From Silene conica (lineage: Eukaryota > Streptophyta > Magnoliopsida > Caryophyllales > Caryophyllaceae), in the NCBI GenBank assembly GCA_029255685.2, contig CM055317.2, positions 22,204,501 through 22,268,500 of the forward strand: 64,000 bases of DNA, read 5' to 3'. This document shows, piece by piece, positions 47,590 through 59,000 of this stretch (position 1 is the stretch's first letter; every line of letters begins with the position of its first letter). Made by a program: the position numbers and the translations under genes. The notes below the pieces were generated by a model that was not told the origin of the DNA, did not search any database, and saw nothing but the letters and a program-made list of their open reading frames with translations.

Positions 47590-48480
47590 GGCCTAGCCAA
47601 ACATTATTTTATGGAAACTTAAGGATCCCGGTATATTAGTAGAATTTTTACTATACTTATCAAAAGCAAACTCAACTTGATTAAAATCTCCCACAATAAG
47701 ATAAGGAAGAGTTAAAGAAGAGAGGAAGTCTCCTAAACCATTGAAAACATATGGTTTGCAACTTCGGAAGCACCATAAAACAAAATAAGATACCACAGGG
47801 GCGGTCAGTTGTGTTAGTGGGTTGAATTTGTGTTAGTGGGCTGGGTCGGGCTGGGCTGGGCTGAATTTCGCACAAGGCTGCTGATTGGGCTGGGTTAACC
47901 AATCCGGCCCTGATCCTGGCCTTAATCGCTCTAGGGCTGGCCTGACCCATCCCTGACCCTGTGTAGGCTAGAAAAAATTGGCCCATGTAACAGGGCTAGG
48001 CCGGGCTTACCCGCTACGTTGTCCAGCTCTACATGCACCCACCACTAGCCGTCCACCCTCACCAAATCGCCGACCGATCCCAGTCCCACCATACCATATC
48101 ACTACCCCCAATCACACAACCATTCCTCTTAAACCCTCGCATAACCACATTCAAGCCACCAACCCACCACCCCCTCAAAAAACCATAACCCAAAATCCTA
48201 GCCACCACCAACAACGCCACCATGAACTCTACATTAGATTATGATTTTTTACTATAACATCAAAATCGGGCCTAAGACGATTAGGTTGGAAGGTTGCATC
48301 ACTGAGTGTGTTGATGGGCCTGAACTCAAATTCTTTATAGAAAACATGTGGAGAATTTGAGATAGTATCTCCAGAAGGGGATGAATTTCCCTCTGGGATA
48401 GCAGTAGGGTTAATGATGTTAGGGTTGTTTGGAATAGCAACGCCTCTTGTAGATTTTTTTTTTTCACAACCATTGTGGAA
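47590..48480 (-). pseudogene. Rearranged LINE fragment
   Basis: On the minus strand 47796-47593 encodes LIVGDFNQVEFAFDKYSKNS followed by LSFHK. This is the endonuclease motif of plant L1-type ORF2, similar to the intact LINE in this window. Upstream, a start codon at about 48473 opens MVVKKK. The following protein-like stretch (VFYKEFEFRPINTLSDATF) is in frame only if the run of 11 A had 12, so a one-base loss is likely. Between the two parts (47800-48240) lies GGGCTGGGC-rich and proline-type sequence of unknown origin. Confidence 0.5.
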
Positions 48481-48877
48481 TTAGGGATTTTAGAAGAAGG
48501 AATTAAGAAAAAAAGAGAAAAATGGTTGGAAATTTAGGAAACTGAATAAATAATTATGAAGATCGAAGAGAAGATTAGAAGTATTCGATGAGGGAGAATG
48601 AGAAGGTAAATGAAGTATTTATAGGGAGTGTATGAACTCAGAAAAATTACTGCCACTGGTAGTGAAAGCCGTTGCAGCTAACCCTAGTCTATAGTATGAC
48701 ACTAAAAACTAGTCGTTACTACAGAGTAATAATTGCAACGGTTAAAATATCAATTATGTTTACTCTTTATCTCCCCATTTCTGGCCCGGCCCAGCGTGAA
48801 TATGGAGATAAAGGGGCAATTGTGAGTCCCAGATTTACATCAGATGTCAGGTTAAAAGAATTGTGCCCTAACCTAAC
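48481..48877. other. Stretch without a supported gene
   Basis: This may be the 5' part of the LINE fragment and flank of the copia element that follows. No feature was recognised. Confidence 0.35.
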
Positions 48878-48898
48878 GATATTCAGGGATAATGACAG

Positions 48899-49135
48899 TG
48901 TTTAAACATGAAACAAATATTTGAAGAGAAAGAATTAGTTTGTGCGAATTGTTGTGTTTCTATTCTAACTTCAAGCCCCATTTATACAAAGCATTTGTCT
49001 TTCTATCTTCCTAACATAGGTTCCTGATTCTCAGGAATAAATTACAAGGCATACAAACCATTTCACATTCCTAGCCTATCAAAATTATATTTACTTAAAT
49101 ATGCCATTAAGATAAATAAGATATTTTCTGCAACC
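48899..49135 (-). repeat. 3' LTR of copia 2
   Basis: It is closely similar to 53263-53502, including TGAAACAAATATTTGAAGAG and AGATATTTTCT near its two ends. It lacks a stretch in the segment after CATACAAACCATTT and has a changed terminal base pair at the right end (GG for TG on the minus strand). Confidence 0.85.
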
Positions 49136-51256
49136 CCCCTAAAGTTGGAGCATTGGATTCGGAAATGCCCAACTTGTCTAACAGTGCACGAAACTGTGGG
49201 CGACCTAGAGCTTTAGTGAGTATGCCAGCTCGCTGCGATTGAGTATGAACATAACAAGGTAAAACAACACCATTTCGAATATGAGTGCGAATGAAATGAC
49301 AATCAATTTCGATGTGTTTCGCACGGTCAGGGAAGACAGGATTATTGGCAATATGCATAGCACTTTGATTATCACAACGAAGATGGACGGGTTCATGGAT
49401 GCGAATCCCAATACCCTCAAGAAAACCTTTCAACCAAAGAATTTCACAAGTAGCCATAGTCATAGCGCGATATTGCTTCAGTGGAAGACGAGGAAACCAT
49501 GGCTTGTTTCTTTGTTTTCCAAGAAATAGGAGAACCACCTAGACAAACAAAATAGGCGGTAATAGAACGCATCATGATAGGACAACTAGCATAGGCCGCA
49601 TCGCAATATGCTTCAAGAACGAGATTCGTAGCACAACGGAAGACAATGCCTTAGCCTGGATTACCTTTCAAGTATCGGACGACACGTAATGCAGCTTCCC
49701 AATGAATATTCGTGGGTTTCTGCATGAATTGAGCTAAAATATGAACTGGATAAGAGATGTCGGGTCGGGTCAGAGTCAAGTAAATCAATTTCCCGACTAG
49801 TCGTCGATATCTGCCACCATCCTCGAGTAGAGCATCATTAGCAAGGGCTAGTTGATGTTTTTCATCCATGGGAGTACCAATTGGTTTAAAACCAAGAAGA
49901 CCCATTTCGTTCAACAAGTCGAGTGTATATTTGCGTTGACAAAGAAATAACCCCTTGCTACTGTGAGCTACTTCAAGCCCCAAGAAATACTTTAACGTGC
50001 CCAAATCTTTCATATGAAAACACGAATGCAAGTATAATTTTAAGGCGGAAATGGCTTTTGAATTATTGCCAGCTACGACGAGATCATCGACATACACAAG
50101 TATATGCATCTCCACACCATCCTTAAGAAAAGTAAACAAAGAATTATCGGAAGCGCTCATGACAAAACCATAGGAAGATAAAGCTGTAGCAAGTTTAACA
50201 TACCAGCAACGTGGAGCCTGACGAAGACCACACAAAGACTTGCGAAGGCGGCACACTTTACCCTCATACCCCTTACTAAATCCAAGAGGCAGACGCATAT
50301 ACACTTCTTCCGTTAAGTCACCGTGAAGAAAGGCATTGTGCACATCCACTTGATGTAGTTCACATTTCTTAATTGTTGCAACGGCTAAGAAAGTACGTAC
50401 CGTTACCATCTTAACTGTCGGGGCAAATGTTTCAGTGAAATCAATTCCGGCCTCTTGGTGATTACCGAGAACCACGAGTCGTGATTTATACCGCTCAATA
50501 GAACCATCAGAATTGTGTTTAATTTTAAACACCCGCATACAACCAATTGCCGTTTTTGTAGCGGGTAGGTCACAAATTGTCCAAGTGTTATTTTATTTGC
50601 TCAAGTGCAAAAATTTCTTCGGACATGGCTTTACGCCAATGCTCATCACCCATGGCTTCTTTGAAATTTTAGGGTTCAATGTCACGAGCGAGAGCAGCCA
50701 AAAAATGCCGATATGGCTGAGAAAAATGATCATATTTTACAAAATGAGTGAGAGGATAAGGATTACCTGAGACGGAATTGGCGGAAGGTGACGCATCCAA
50801 GGACGTGTTAATGCAATCCCAACTTACAAAATCTTTGTGATTCCTGTTTGGTATCTTTTCTCGCTTCCCACGCCCGAGTTCAACCACGGGTTCATCGTGA
50901 GTTTCTATTTCTACAGTACCCGAGGCGTCACCATCAGTACCCCGCTCTCTGTCGATATTGTTAATTCCTGAAGCATCAATAGTCAATACGCCACTTTTTG
51001 GCGGGCTGAAATTCGTAGGACTCGCATACGGTTCTTCATTAGGAACTACCGTGTCACTTCCCTCAGCGAAGCCATCACACGACACACCTCCCATTGGTAG
51101 AGAAAAAGGGAAGATATTTTCGACAAATTGAACATCACGAGAATTAAAATAAAGTCCCGTCTCTAATTCAAATAATTTCCAACCCTTTTTACCAAACGGA
51201 TACCCAAGGAAAATGCACTTTCGTGTACGACTGTCAAACTTATCTTTTGGTTGCAA
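49107..51256 (-). pseudogene. Copia 2 integrase tail, RT and RNase H
   Basis: The frame 51256-50669 carries the integrase C-terminal segment (KCIFLGYPFGKKGWK) and an acidic linker. RT is in 50538-49651 with VFKIKHNSDGSIERY, QVDVHNAFLHGDL, GLRQAPRCWY and the intact catalytic YVDD at residues 149-152. It ends in a stop after RYLKGNPG. RNase H follows in 49538-49107 with LRCDNQSAMHIANNP and ILTKALGRPQF. RT and RNase H motifs look well kept. Confidence 0.85.
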
Positions 51257-51265
51257 ATTCTTAGC

Positions 51266-52589
51266 CTACGCCAAGCATCCAAAAACCCGTAAAAGACTTA
51301 AATCTGCCGGTTTACCAAAGATTACCTCAAACGGTGTTTTTCCTTGTAAAACTCGAGTTGGTGTGCGATTGATTAAATGTGCAGCGGTCATCACACATTC
51401 GCCCCAAAAATCAGTTGGTAGAGAGCTTTGAAAACGCAAAGCTTGGGCTACATTGATAATATGCCGGTGCTTACGCTCGACACGTGCATTTTGTTGTGGG
51501 GTTTTGACCATAGATGTTTCGAAAATCACATCTTGATCACGAAAGAATGGAGATAATGGTTTAAATTCAGTACCGTTATCACTCCGTATACGCTTAATAT
51601 TCACGTTAAATTGACGCAAAATTAAGGCAAACAAAATCTTTCATGAGGGTAGCAACTTTACTTTTGGTTTTAAAAAGAAATACCCACACACCCCGAGAAA
51701 AGTCATCAACGGGTGTCAAAAAATATCTTGACCCACATGCCTTATTTGGATCATAAGGACCCCAAACATCACAATGTATGAGCTCAAACAAATTCAAAGC
51801 TTTATTGGAACTTAACGGAAAAATAGAACGGGTTTGTTTGGCTCAGAAACACACATCAAAATACTTATTATTATCCAAGAAATGCTTCAAGTTACTAATA
51901 TAGGAAATACACTCCATTGCCTTATAAGATGGATGTCCCAACCGTTTGTGCCAAAGTCCAATATCTCTTCCGTCTTTGATTGCATTAACACGCCTTGGTA
52001 CCTCCATGAATAGACGATAGAGTCCGTCTATAAGTTCACCTTCACCAATCCTCGTCTTCAAGGTAGGGTCCTGAATTTCACAAGATGTGTCAGTGAAACT
52101 TATAGACAAATTTTGAGAATTAATCATTTGTGGTACCGACAACAAGTTGCAAGTAAAATCGGGCACATAGAGAACATTATATAGAACAAAAAAATCATTG
52201 ATTCTTGCTCTTCCACGATGTGTAGCCTTCAGTCGTACTCCATTTGGTAAGCCAACAGCAGGAGGAGCAATAGAAACGGTTTCCTCCAATAATGACCAGT
52301 TCCCGCATACATGAGTCGTGGCTCCTTTGTCAATTATCCAAGAGTTTGTGTTCTTACCGTGAAGGCGGACATGATTTGCATCGACCACGGGTTCATTGAA
52401 AACAACATTTGTATGAGCCGTGGTGTTCTTTCCAGCCCCTGCTCCGCTCCTTGGCTCTCGACCTTTTGGATAACTGTACTTAAGCCAGCAATTGGGCTCA
52501 GTATGCCTTGGCTTTGTGCAATGCGAACATCGAATGCGTGGTTTCCCTTGCCTACTTTTCGAACCTCCTCCTTGAACTGCAAAAGCCAT
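51266..52589 (-). pseudogene. Copia 2 zinc knuckle, protease and integrase
   Basis: The frame 52589-51843 has the zinc knuckle CSHCTKPRHTEPNC (complete C-x2-C-x4-H-x4-C). The protease motif is WIIDKGATTHVCG, where lysine replaces the usual serine of D-S-G-A. The pre-integrase region is LWHKRLGHPS, and the frame ends in a stop. Integrase continues in 51797-51606 (HCDVWGPY, DDFSRGVWVFLFK) and 51634-51266 (RIRSDNGTEF, then TPQQNARVERKHRH), so the D, D and E positions are all present. Breaks between the frames disable the protein. Confidence 0.82.
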
Positions 52590-52604
52590 GACTGTTGTGC
52601 GTTC

Positions 52605-53171
52605 TTATGTGGCATTTCTCACTTCTTCCTCCTGCACCATTCGAGAATAAACAACATCCAAGGAAGCAAAGACGATAAATTCAATACATTCGATCGTGCC
52701 GTGGCAAAATAAGGTATTAAACCCATCAGAAACTCCTCGTTTGTCGAGCCTATCGATAAACCCTGATTTTTTCTGAAAAATTGCAACGACAACCATTGCA
52801 ATTACAAGAGGGCAAATCCTCATAATCAATCACATCATCCCAAAGTTTTTTAAATCTGCCATAAAATTCCATAACAATTTCATCATCTTTTTGTATGAAA
52901 TCGACGAACGAACAGTGGGATCAATAGTATTAAAAATCCACGCTATTACCGCAAAGTTAGCCGTTGACCAAGCCGAGTAATCCTCTGAGTCAGTATCAGG
53001 TGCTTCCAAAGTCCCGTCGACAAACCCAAGCTTCCTCTTCACCCCCAAACCTATTCGAATGCCTTTTGCCCATTCCGAATAGTTGGAGCCCTTCAACGTC
53101 ACATGGGTGATCTTGGCTAAAACTCCGTCGTAATTAGTGAGAGCATATTCTGGTTTGGTGACATGCGTCAT
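52605..53171 (-). pseudogene. Copia 2 gag, amino-terminal part
   Basis: On the minus strand the frame 53171-52830 reads NYDGVLAKITHVTLKGSNYS followed by EWAKGIRIGLG, the usual copia Gag start (one residue group binding the L-x-G-x-N-Y-x-x-W pattern). It continues to ISYKKMMKLLWNFM. The rest of Gag (for example GLIPYFATARS) is in other frames to about 52605, showing frameshifts. Confidence 0.7.
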
Positions 53172-53230
53172 GCGGCGTGGAGGAACCAGGTTGAACGATT
53201 GCGCCCGTCATTCTTTTTATCTAGAGCCGA

Positions 53231-53243
53231 GGCTCTGATACCA
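53231..53243 (-). promoter_or_regulatory. Primer-binding site of copia 2
   Basis: On the minus strand TGGTATCAGAGCC is the initiator Met tRNA complement. Confidence 0.85.
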
Positions 53244-53262
53244 TAAATATTTTCAATAACAC

Positions 53263-53502
53263 TGTTAAAACATGAAACAAATATTTGAAGAGAAAGAATT
53301 AGTTTGTGCGAATTGTTGTGTTTCTATTCCAACTTCAAGCCCCATTTATACAAAGCATTTGCCTTTCTATATTCCTAACATAAGTTCTTGATTCTCAGGA
53401 ATAAATTACAAGGCATACAAACCATTTAATAACAATCCTAAACTATCAAAATTATTTTTACTTAAACAAGCCATTAAAATTAATAAGATATTTTCTCCAA
53501 CA
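53263..53502 (-). repeat. 5' LTR of copia 2
   Basis: On the minus strand it begins TGTTGGAGAAAATATC. The similarity to the left LTR fades near 53263. A further 19 bases (53244-53262) separate this point from the primer site and may still belong to the LTR. Confidence 0.82.
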
Positions 53503-53512
53503 TTCTTCAACA

Positions 53513-53764
53513 ATGTTGAAGACTTACGTTACAAGTAGAAATATGAACGTTGAAGACATGATATAAATAGCACGGTTGGAACAGTAGGATACAACACACG
53601 CGATATATAGAATACTCTTTGTCAAGAAATATTATACTCCAATACACACACTTGTAATTCATACAGAATCCCAATAATGATAATGAAATACTTTCCTGAC
53701 TTTGTGTCCGTGGTTTTTTTCCCATTTAAAGGGTTTTCCACGTATAAAATTTGTTGTCTAAGTT
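53513..53764. repeat. LTR remnant of another copia-type element
   Basis: The stretch begins TGTTGAAGACTT. It ends with TTTGTGTCCGTGGTTTTTTT and a partly inverted AAAGGGTTTTCCACG, which resembles the R-U5 part of Tork-type copia LTRs as I know it. No partner LTR or coding part is visible. Confidence 0.45.
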
Positions 53765-53969
53765 TTTATTTATTTCTACTTTATATTATAACTAATCACA
53801 CTACAAAATATAGTAAACGAGTTAGTTGATCCATAGACAAAATATATCCATGCCTGATTTTATCTTGTGCAAAATCAGGATAAAACAAGGAGGAATGAAA
53901 GTATGTTGCTTCGGCTAGTTATAGACAGAAACAATGTGGCATTGTCTAGCAGGTGGGTGATGTTGTTAG

Positions 53970-54470
53970 TGTTGGAATAAATGGCTCAATTTTTCGAGAA
54001 TGGTTGGTTCAGTCTACGGAATTGAATACTGCAACATTCTAGACTGATTGGTGCAGTCTGCGGGGTTGAATAGTACAGTCTTCCAAACTGAATATTCAGA
54101 TTTATGAAATCGTTAAATCTTATGCTCTCGTTAAATCTTATGCCTTTTGATTGCTATAAAAACGAGTTTTCTGTAAACTCATTTCAACACACAACAAAAA
54201 TTCTTTCCTTCTCTAATTATCTCTTTCATTCTCTCTTTCTGTCTCTTATTTCTTTTCTGTAAAATAAACAATTCTCTGAGATATTTTGGTAACGTTCTTG
54301 GTTGTTCTCATCTGCGACTTTGCATACACCAAGGTTGTAGCGGTTGTGTTAATCCTGGGGGTCGAGTGCCAACGAGGTCGTGTGTACTAGACGAGGCATA
54401 TTTGACTTTAGGACAGTGGCTCTTCGTCACGTCACAACCATCCTTCTGTCAGATAAGATCTTCCCTTTAC
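53970..54470 (+). repeat. Possible solo LTR
   Basis: It starts TGTTGGAATAAATGG. It has a TATA-like CTATAAAAACG at about 54156, followed by CT-rich leader sequence (54200-54260). A later segment, TCCTGGGGGTCGAGTGCC, ACGAGGTCGTGTGTACTAGA, is typical in style of copia LTR ends. It appears to end near CTTCTGTCA. No target duplication was found, so the call is tentative. Confidence 0.4.
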
Positions 54471-56013
54471 ATTTTTACAGTATTTGCTTAACAATCTAAA
54501 GTCAAATATAGATTCTCCTTTATATACAATTTATAGTCAGCATAAAACTGCAAAAGATATTTGGAAAGCTTTAATTTTATGGGTTTTATTTGTTGTTTGA
54601 TTGTATCTTCAATAAGTTTGCTTTTTGGTTGTTGGGTACTTAATTTGTGACATGAGTTTTTTGGATTTGTTTATTTCTAGTAAAATTGATGTTTTTGGTT
54701 AATTGGGATTTTGTATAGTGATTTTTAGATGCCGGGTTTGATCAAAGATTATATTTTGGGTTTCGGCGAGGTTGTGGATTTAATTACAATTGTCTTTTTG
54801 TACTAATTTATGATATTTTTTTTTTGCTTTCTTTGCTCAAGGGCTCGACTTAATTGTAGACGTGCAAAGATTATTATGTATGCTATTTTATTTTTTGATT
54901 GTGTTGCAGTAAATAATACTGACAAATTTGAGTATTAGGTAGAGTCGCTCACTAAACTCACTTCTATTATTGTGTTTTTGTGCTTAATATTAAAGCCATT
55001 TTTCAATAAACTGAGTTTATGGTTTTGAATTTGTAGTCTTAGCATTTATTGTCATGTGTGGATACAGATTATCTATCTAAAATGACATGGTTGATAAAAT
55101 GAATATATAATTTGTGTTATATGAGAAAGATGTGGTGTAGTGTGTTGTCACTTATAAATAGTAGGACAACATGTTGGAGATGTAGATAAATGTTATATTA
55201 TATTGGTTAAGTATACTTTCCTAGTAATTTATAACAATCTTTATAAATTGTTAAGACTGGAATTTTTATTCGGAATACTCAAATATGTGTGAGTATGTTT
55301 AATAGGTTGTACTTTTTTTGAGATTATTTCAATAAAGAAATTGTTTATACGTATTGTGGTGATGCTTACTCTACTGTTTGATTTGTTTAAAAGTATTGAT
55401 ATTTTCAATATCTGAGTTAAGAAACATGTGTATAGTATAGAATAGCAAGATATGTGGAGATATGGGTATATCTATAAAGACAATTTTGTCTTCCTCTCCT
55501 GTTTTTTTTCTATATAAGATAATTTTTTGAGTAAACAAATGTGGGGATTCATAACTTTTGCTATGTATAAGATTGACCAAAAGTGATACTTATATATATA
55601 CTTACCACCCAAAATGAGTTTTTCAAGACTGGATCATGTGTGTTATTTTCGTGTATATCTCTACATATTTGTGTGTAATTATGTGAACATATATTGTGTT
55701 ATCATTTATGTATGAAGTGACAACATATGGGGAAAATAATATTTTTTTTTTGGAAAGTTGTATTTCATCTCTAAATTGTGAAAAATATATCATTTATGTG
55801 ATACTTGAAAATGTATAGAGCTTGAATTGTTAAAGGAAAATATTATATGGTTTTGTGTTATACAAATTGAGGCTACCTTTTATTTTCTTGTAACACATCC
55901 AGATAATATCGAGATTATCCTTGTTAGTAGTGTTGCTGATAAAGTAAAGTGTATGATTGAGTTTTTTTTTCTTTTCCATTTAAGAAATTTGAGCGCTATG
56001 GCTATTTTATCAA
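54471..56013. other. AT-rich stretch, no gene supported
   Basis: No conserved frame, splice-consistent exon or clear repeat was recognised. It continues, after the LINE, into 63208-64000, with which it formed one uninterrupted sequence before that insertion. Confidence 0.45.
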
Positions 56014-56069
56014 ATAGCGTAAGTTTTGGACTTTTTTTTTTTTTTGGCAGGAGTAAACAGATTACAGAC

Positions 56070-59000
56070 TCAAAAGAAAGAAGCCTTCTTCGCAAGGTTG
56101 TGAGCAACCTTGTTAAGAGACCTAGGAATAAAACTAATACAAACACAATGAAAAGAAGGAAGCATAAATCTAATATCCGAAATAACGCCCTTAATACCAT
56201 TCGAGATGTTGACCGTACCCACAAGCTGCTGAACGAGAACTAGGCAATCAGAAGAAATGTCCAAATGTCTAAACCCATTAGAAAGAGCCCAAGACAACAC
56301 ACACTTAAGACCCAGAGTTTCAGCTTGAAGAGGCGACTCAGCACAGAAAGAAGAAGCAAAAGAACCAAACACCCCACCGTCAACATTATAAACAACCCAA
56401 CCTGCAGAAGCACGAAGAGAAGGACACCAAGAGGCATCCACCTTCACACGCACAACACCACAATGCCCCAATCCGCGAATAAGAACAGTAGGGAAAAAAT
56501 CACGAATTTCATCCACCACAGGTTCCACTGGAAACGGGATCTCATAGACAGCCTCCAAAGCAGATGACGCTAAACTAGAAAAATGGCCAAACATCTGAAA
56601 GAACGCACGAGAGGAAGGCGCCCTACCAGAGAACACAGCACCATTACGCATACACTAGATACTCCAAAACATAGCAAGGAAGAGTAAAACGAGATTTTCA
56701 GAGTCCTTCCCAAGAGAAAGAAGATACTGAATCCAATCAAAAATCCAGTCCCTCAAAGGGATAGTAGAGGACGCCTCACACCTTATACCTAAAGGAGAAG
56801 AAGCCTAAAGCCTCCTAGCCCAGAAACAGTCCCGGAAAAGATGCTCAAGAGTTTCTAAACAGGGCTCTAAACCACATAACGGACATGATACAGAAAAAGC
56901 AATGTTTCTGCGAACAAACTCCGCTCCCACAGAAAGCGAACCCGTGATAATACGCCAAATCAGGATCTTCCACTTGTTAGGTCCAGGAAGACGCCAGAGA
57001 CGCTTTTTACAGAATAAACGTGACCTATCCGACATACGTTTGCTAGAAACCGAAAAGCTTTTTTCCTTTAAGTAAATACTAAGAGCAATACCATATCCCG
57101 ATTTGACCGAATAACACCCATCACCGCAAAATTTCCAAAACGGGCTATCACAAAGGACCGAATCACACAAAGGAATAACACAAATCTTATTAGCCCACTC
57201 CATGTCAAAAATCTCCCGAATAAGATTAACATTCCAGGTTCTATTAGGAGAAATAAGATTTTTAATAGTCCAATTCCTCATATGAACCGGGGGCAAAAAA
57301 CCAAATCTAGTAAGGAAAGGAGGCTTAAGACCATCAATCCAGTTTGAGTTCCATATGTTCAGTAAAGAACCATACCAAACATTCCAACCCAAAACTTCCA
57401 AGATAAGACCAGCACCAAGACGGATACTACGACAACCCCATGAAATAGGAGCAGAATTTTTAACTTCCAACAAACCTCCCCTATCAGACCCTTTAAAAAC
57501 TTTATCATAAAAAAATTTACTAACAAGGGACTCCATTTTCTCAATGACTTTCCAAGCCACTTTACCCAACAAAGCCTTATTCATACATTCAATGTTCCGG
57601 ATCCCAAGACCACCCTCAGACTTAGGAAGGCAAATGAAATTCTTACTCGCCCAGTGAATCGAACTCCTAGACTTCGTTCCAGCCCACCAGAAATGTGACA
57701 AAAGCGAATTAAGCTTATTTGCCACACTTATCGGAATCTTGAATACCGATAGAATATGATTAGAAATGGTGGACAAATCAGAAGAAATCAACGTGAGTCG
57801 TCCAGCAGAAGATAAGTAGATACCATTCCAAGAAGACAAACGCTTCTTAACCTTATCCAGAACATCCTCAAAGAAAAGTCGCTTAGAATTACCAAAATCC
57901 GTTTCAATACCTAAATACTTACCAATACCCTTATTAGCTTCAACTCCAAAGATACGCAAACCCTCTCTAGCCGAAGCTAAAGTAGTGCTAGGGCTAAAAA
58001 CCATTCCCGATTTCTTCTCATTCATAACTTGCCCTGACACTAGGCAAAAGGAATCCAGAATGGAACGAAGCTTCCGATAAGCACCCTTTTTATCTTGTAG
58101 GAAGAAAATAGAGTCATCCGCAAAGAAAAGATGAGAAATAGAAGGACTTCCCCTAGCAACCTGTATTCCATACAACAAGCCCTCATTTGTAGCAGCAGAG
58201 ATATTATAAGAGAGAACCTCCATACACAGAACAAAAAGGTAAGGAGATAAAGGATCTCCCTGTCGTAAACCACAGCTAGGCTTGAACTGCTTAAGAGGAA
58301 CTCCATTTAGCAGAACTTCATATGAAACAAATGTAACACAACTCAAAATAAGGGAAATCAATCTTTCAGAGAAGCCAAAACTACTCAGAGCCATTTCAAG
58401 AAAGTCCCATTTGACCCTATCATAAGCCTTACTCATATCGGCTTTAAAAGCAAAGCGACCGCATTTACCCACTTTGTGCTTATTAATGGCATTAAGAACT
58501 TCATGAGCAATTAGGATATTATCAGCAATATTACGCTCAGCCACGAAAGCATTTTGGAAATCACTAACCAGATATCCCATAACCCGCGAGAGTCTATTAG
58601 TGATACAGCGGGTTACAATCTTTATAGCAACATTACATAAACTAATAGGTCTAAACTCCTCAACTCTTTCCGGATGAGAATTCTTAGGAACAAGAGTAAT
58701 AAAGGTCCTATTAAGCTCAGGGGGAACAACACCAGAATTCGGGATATTAAGCACCGCTTCAGTAACTTCTTTTTTAACCAAAAACCAACATTTTTGAAAG
58801 AAAACAGCCGGGAACCCATCAGGACCATGAGATTTTAAAGCCCCTAGTTGAAAAACAGCCCTGCGCACATCCTGAACCACAAAAGGTTTATCAAGACAAA
58901 CCATATCATCCTCAGAGACCTTCACAGGAATATTTTGGAACAGAACCTTACTCTCAATACAATCCAAACCAGAAGTATCCAACGGATGTGCTCCCGGATT

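Larger units (their letters stand above)
48899..53502 (-). mobile_element. Ty1-copia retrotransposon 2, minus strand
   Basis: LTR-like repeats at 48899-49135 and 53263-53502 flank gag, protease, integrase, RT and RNase H remnants on the minus strand. An initiator Met tRNA primer site lies near the right LTR, and a purine tract (minus-strand AGGGGGGTTG) borders the left one. The total is about 4.6 kb. Domain order is copia-type; the lineage was not settled. No target duplication was identified, and the outer limits may extend up to about 20 bases further inward on the right and outward on the left. Stops and frameshifts make it inactive. Confidence 0.88.

Noticed and set aside
48000-48240. Proline/threonine/histidine-rich plus-strand frame
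   Set aside because: Low-complexity CCACCA-type composition with no conserved motif; treated as part of an unresolved repeat-rich stretch.
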